DNA of 64,000 bases, from assembly GCF_030317105.1 (NCBI RefSeq), contig NZ_JASZYG010000013.1, forward strand, positions 1 through 64,000, given 5' to 3'. This document shows, piece by piece, positions 62,926-64,000 of the stretch. The notes below the pieces were generated by a model. That model had not been told where the DNA came from and made no database searches. It worked only from the letters and a program-made list of their open reading frames with translations. This DNA comes from Variovorax brevis (GTDB taxonomy: Bacteria; Pseudomonadota; Gammaproteobacteria; Burkholderiales; Burkholderiaceae_C). A program made the position numbers and the translations under genes. Positions within the stretch are counted from its first letter, which is position 1. Each line of letters opens with the position of its first letter.

Positions 62926-64000
62926 TCAACGCGGGTCGCGCCGCGCCGCGCGGTCGGGAAGCGCCAGGGGCACGTAGGCACGCTGTCCGGAGCGCTGCAC
63001 CAGCAAGGCCGCAGTGCTGCCCGATGGCATGCGCGAGAGGATGCGGGTGAAGTCCACCACCCGGCCGACCGAGATGTCGTTGACGGCCAGGATCAGGTCG
63101 CCTGCGCGAATGCCTTCGCTGCGGGCGACACCGGCGGCCGCGCGAACCATCAGTCCATCGTCGATGCGCAATTGCTGGCGCTGGGGGGGCGACAGCTCAC
63201 CCAGGCTCAGGCCCAGCCCATCGTTCCAGTCCGGCGGCAGAATCTGCGCCGGCCGCAGGTCGCCGCGCGCATCTTCCGTGAGCACCGCCCAGATGGCCGC
63301 CGGTTTGCCGTGCCGCCAGACGTCCAGCCGGACCTTCGAGCCGGGCTCCTTCAGCGCGACGTCTCGCAACAGTTGCGTGAAATGCACCACCGGCACCCCG
63401 TCGATGGCGCGCACGACGTCGCCGCGCAGCAACCCGGCCGCTTCAGCGGGGCCGGCGCGGTTGACGCGCACCACCAGCGCACCGACCGCCTCGCTCATCC
63501 CGAAGGACTGGGCCAATGCGGGGCTGACCTCCTGCACCTGTGCGCCCAGGTGCGCGCGCCGAACCGACCCACGGTCGCGCAACTGCCGGAAAACCGCCAT
63601 GGCGAGATTGATGGGGACGGCAAACGACAGGCCCATGTAGCCGCCGCTGCCGCTGTAGATCATGGCGTTGATCGCCACCACGTCACCGCGCGCGTTGAAC
63701 AGGGGGCTGCCGGAACTGCCCGGGTTGATCGCCACATCGGTCTGGATGAAGGGGACCTCGCCAACGCCGGCCATGTAGCGGTTGGTGGCGCTCACCACGC
63801 CGGTGGTCACGCTTCCGTGAAAGCCGAAGGGCGCGCTGATGGCGGCCACCCAGTCGCCGGGTGCAAGGGTCGCGGAATCGCCGATCACCGCCACGGGCAG
63901 CCCGGTGGCCTCGATCTTGAGAACGCCGACGTCGGTGCGCCGGTCGGCGCCGACGAGACGGGCGCTGAATTTGCGTCCGTCACCCAGGCGCACCTGGGTG
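62926..64000 (-). CDS. HtrA/DegP-type serine protease, N-terminus outside window
   Basis: At least 358 residues; the 5' end with the catalytic His lies beyond base 64000. The catalytic Asp (RRTDVGVLKIE) and Ser (NPGSSGSPLFN) are visible, with the beta-barrel segment SFAVPINLAM ending the protease domain. Two PDZ domains follow: the first from about VQEVSPALAQSFGM, the second from GLSLGELSPPQRQQLRI. It would degrade or refold misfolded periplasmic proteins; signal sequence not visible. It is the last gene in the window and the first stress-locus protease seen here. Confidence 0.92.
   Translation of the reverse strand, partial: TQVRLGDGRKFSARLVGADRRTDVGVLKIEATGLPVAVIGDSATLAPGDWVAAISAPFGFHGSVTTGVVSATNRYMAGVGEVPFIQTDVAINPGSSGSPLFNARGDVVAINAMIYSGSGGYMGLSFAVPINLAMAVFRQLRDRGSVRRAHLGAQVQEVSPALAQSFGMSEAVGALVVRVNRAGPAEAAGLLRGDVVRAIDGVPVVHFTQLLRDVALKEPGSKVRLDVWRHGKPAAIWAVLTEDARGDLRPAQILPPDWNDGLGLSLGELSPPQRQQLRIDDGLMVRAAAGVARSEGIRAGDLILAVNDISVGRVVDFTRILSRMPSGSTAALLVQRSGQRAYVPLALPDRAARRDPR

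Overview
The window is GC-rich, densely coded proteobacterial DNA. Four Bug/TctC-type receptors without matching TctAB membrane subunits, AAHS transporters, LysR-governed catabolic islands, DUF3443 and HU with an Ala/Lys-rich tail all point to Burkholderiales, probably Comamonadaceae or a close relative. That placement is inference from gene content. No rRNA, tRNA, CRISPR array, integrase or intact insertion sequence was seen.

Left part (1-14.4 kb): an HU-type nucleoid protein with a terminator; a minus-strand operon of CaiB-type CoA-transferase, MaoC-type hydratase, class II aldolase and Bug receptor with a divergent LysR gene; a large formylglycine-type sulfatase without signal peptide; a lipoprotein gamma-glutamyltranspeptidase; a membrane class III nucleotidyl cyclase whose frame is shifted twice in compensating directions; and an HTH protein.

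Middle part (14.8-29.6 kb): a catabolic island with three FAD-dependent oxidoreductases of the FAD_oxidored type (one frameshifted, one 748 residues long with a C-terminal beta-sandwich), three Bug receptors, an AAHS permease, a Gfo/Idh/MocA dehydrogenase, an SDR and three LysR regulators. Two Bug/FAD-oxidoreductase pairs look like a duplicated module. No substrate can be read from the sequence; this is the best candidate for an undescribed pathway.

Transition (29.6-42 kb): debris and isolated genes. There is a heavily damaged acyl-CoA ligase pseudogene, an AT-richer exported protein, an SDR relic, a DUF3443 lipoprotein, a tandem universal stress protein, an Rnk/GreA-type factor, an amidohydrolase coupled to a uracil-DNA-glycosylase-fold protein, DUF4337 and a HipA-like relic.

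Right part (42.5-64 kb): a low-oxygen/stress locus with universal stress proteins, hemerythrins, beta-CASP RNase-like protein, thymidine-phosphorylase-like protein, PaaK-like ligase, OTC-like protein, DksA-like protein, SulP, flavodoxin, APH/AAA kinase, alcohol dehydrogenase, P-type ATPase and an HtrA protease running off the window. In content it resembles the low-oxygen-activated (lxa) locus described in Burkholderia cenocepacia. Six FNR/ANR-like boxes (TTGAY-N4-RTCAA type) lie in its promoter gaps, four of them 57-69 bp from a start codon. Many members are damaged: Acs is cut to its C-terminal domain, the Pat-like acyl-CoA synthetase/acetyltransferase has lost its ATP-grasp part, thymidine phosphorylase is short, the receiver domain is truncated and SulP carries six single-base shifts. 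Many of the single-base shifts lie in G/C runs, so sequencing error must be excluded before calling them mutations.
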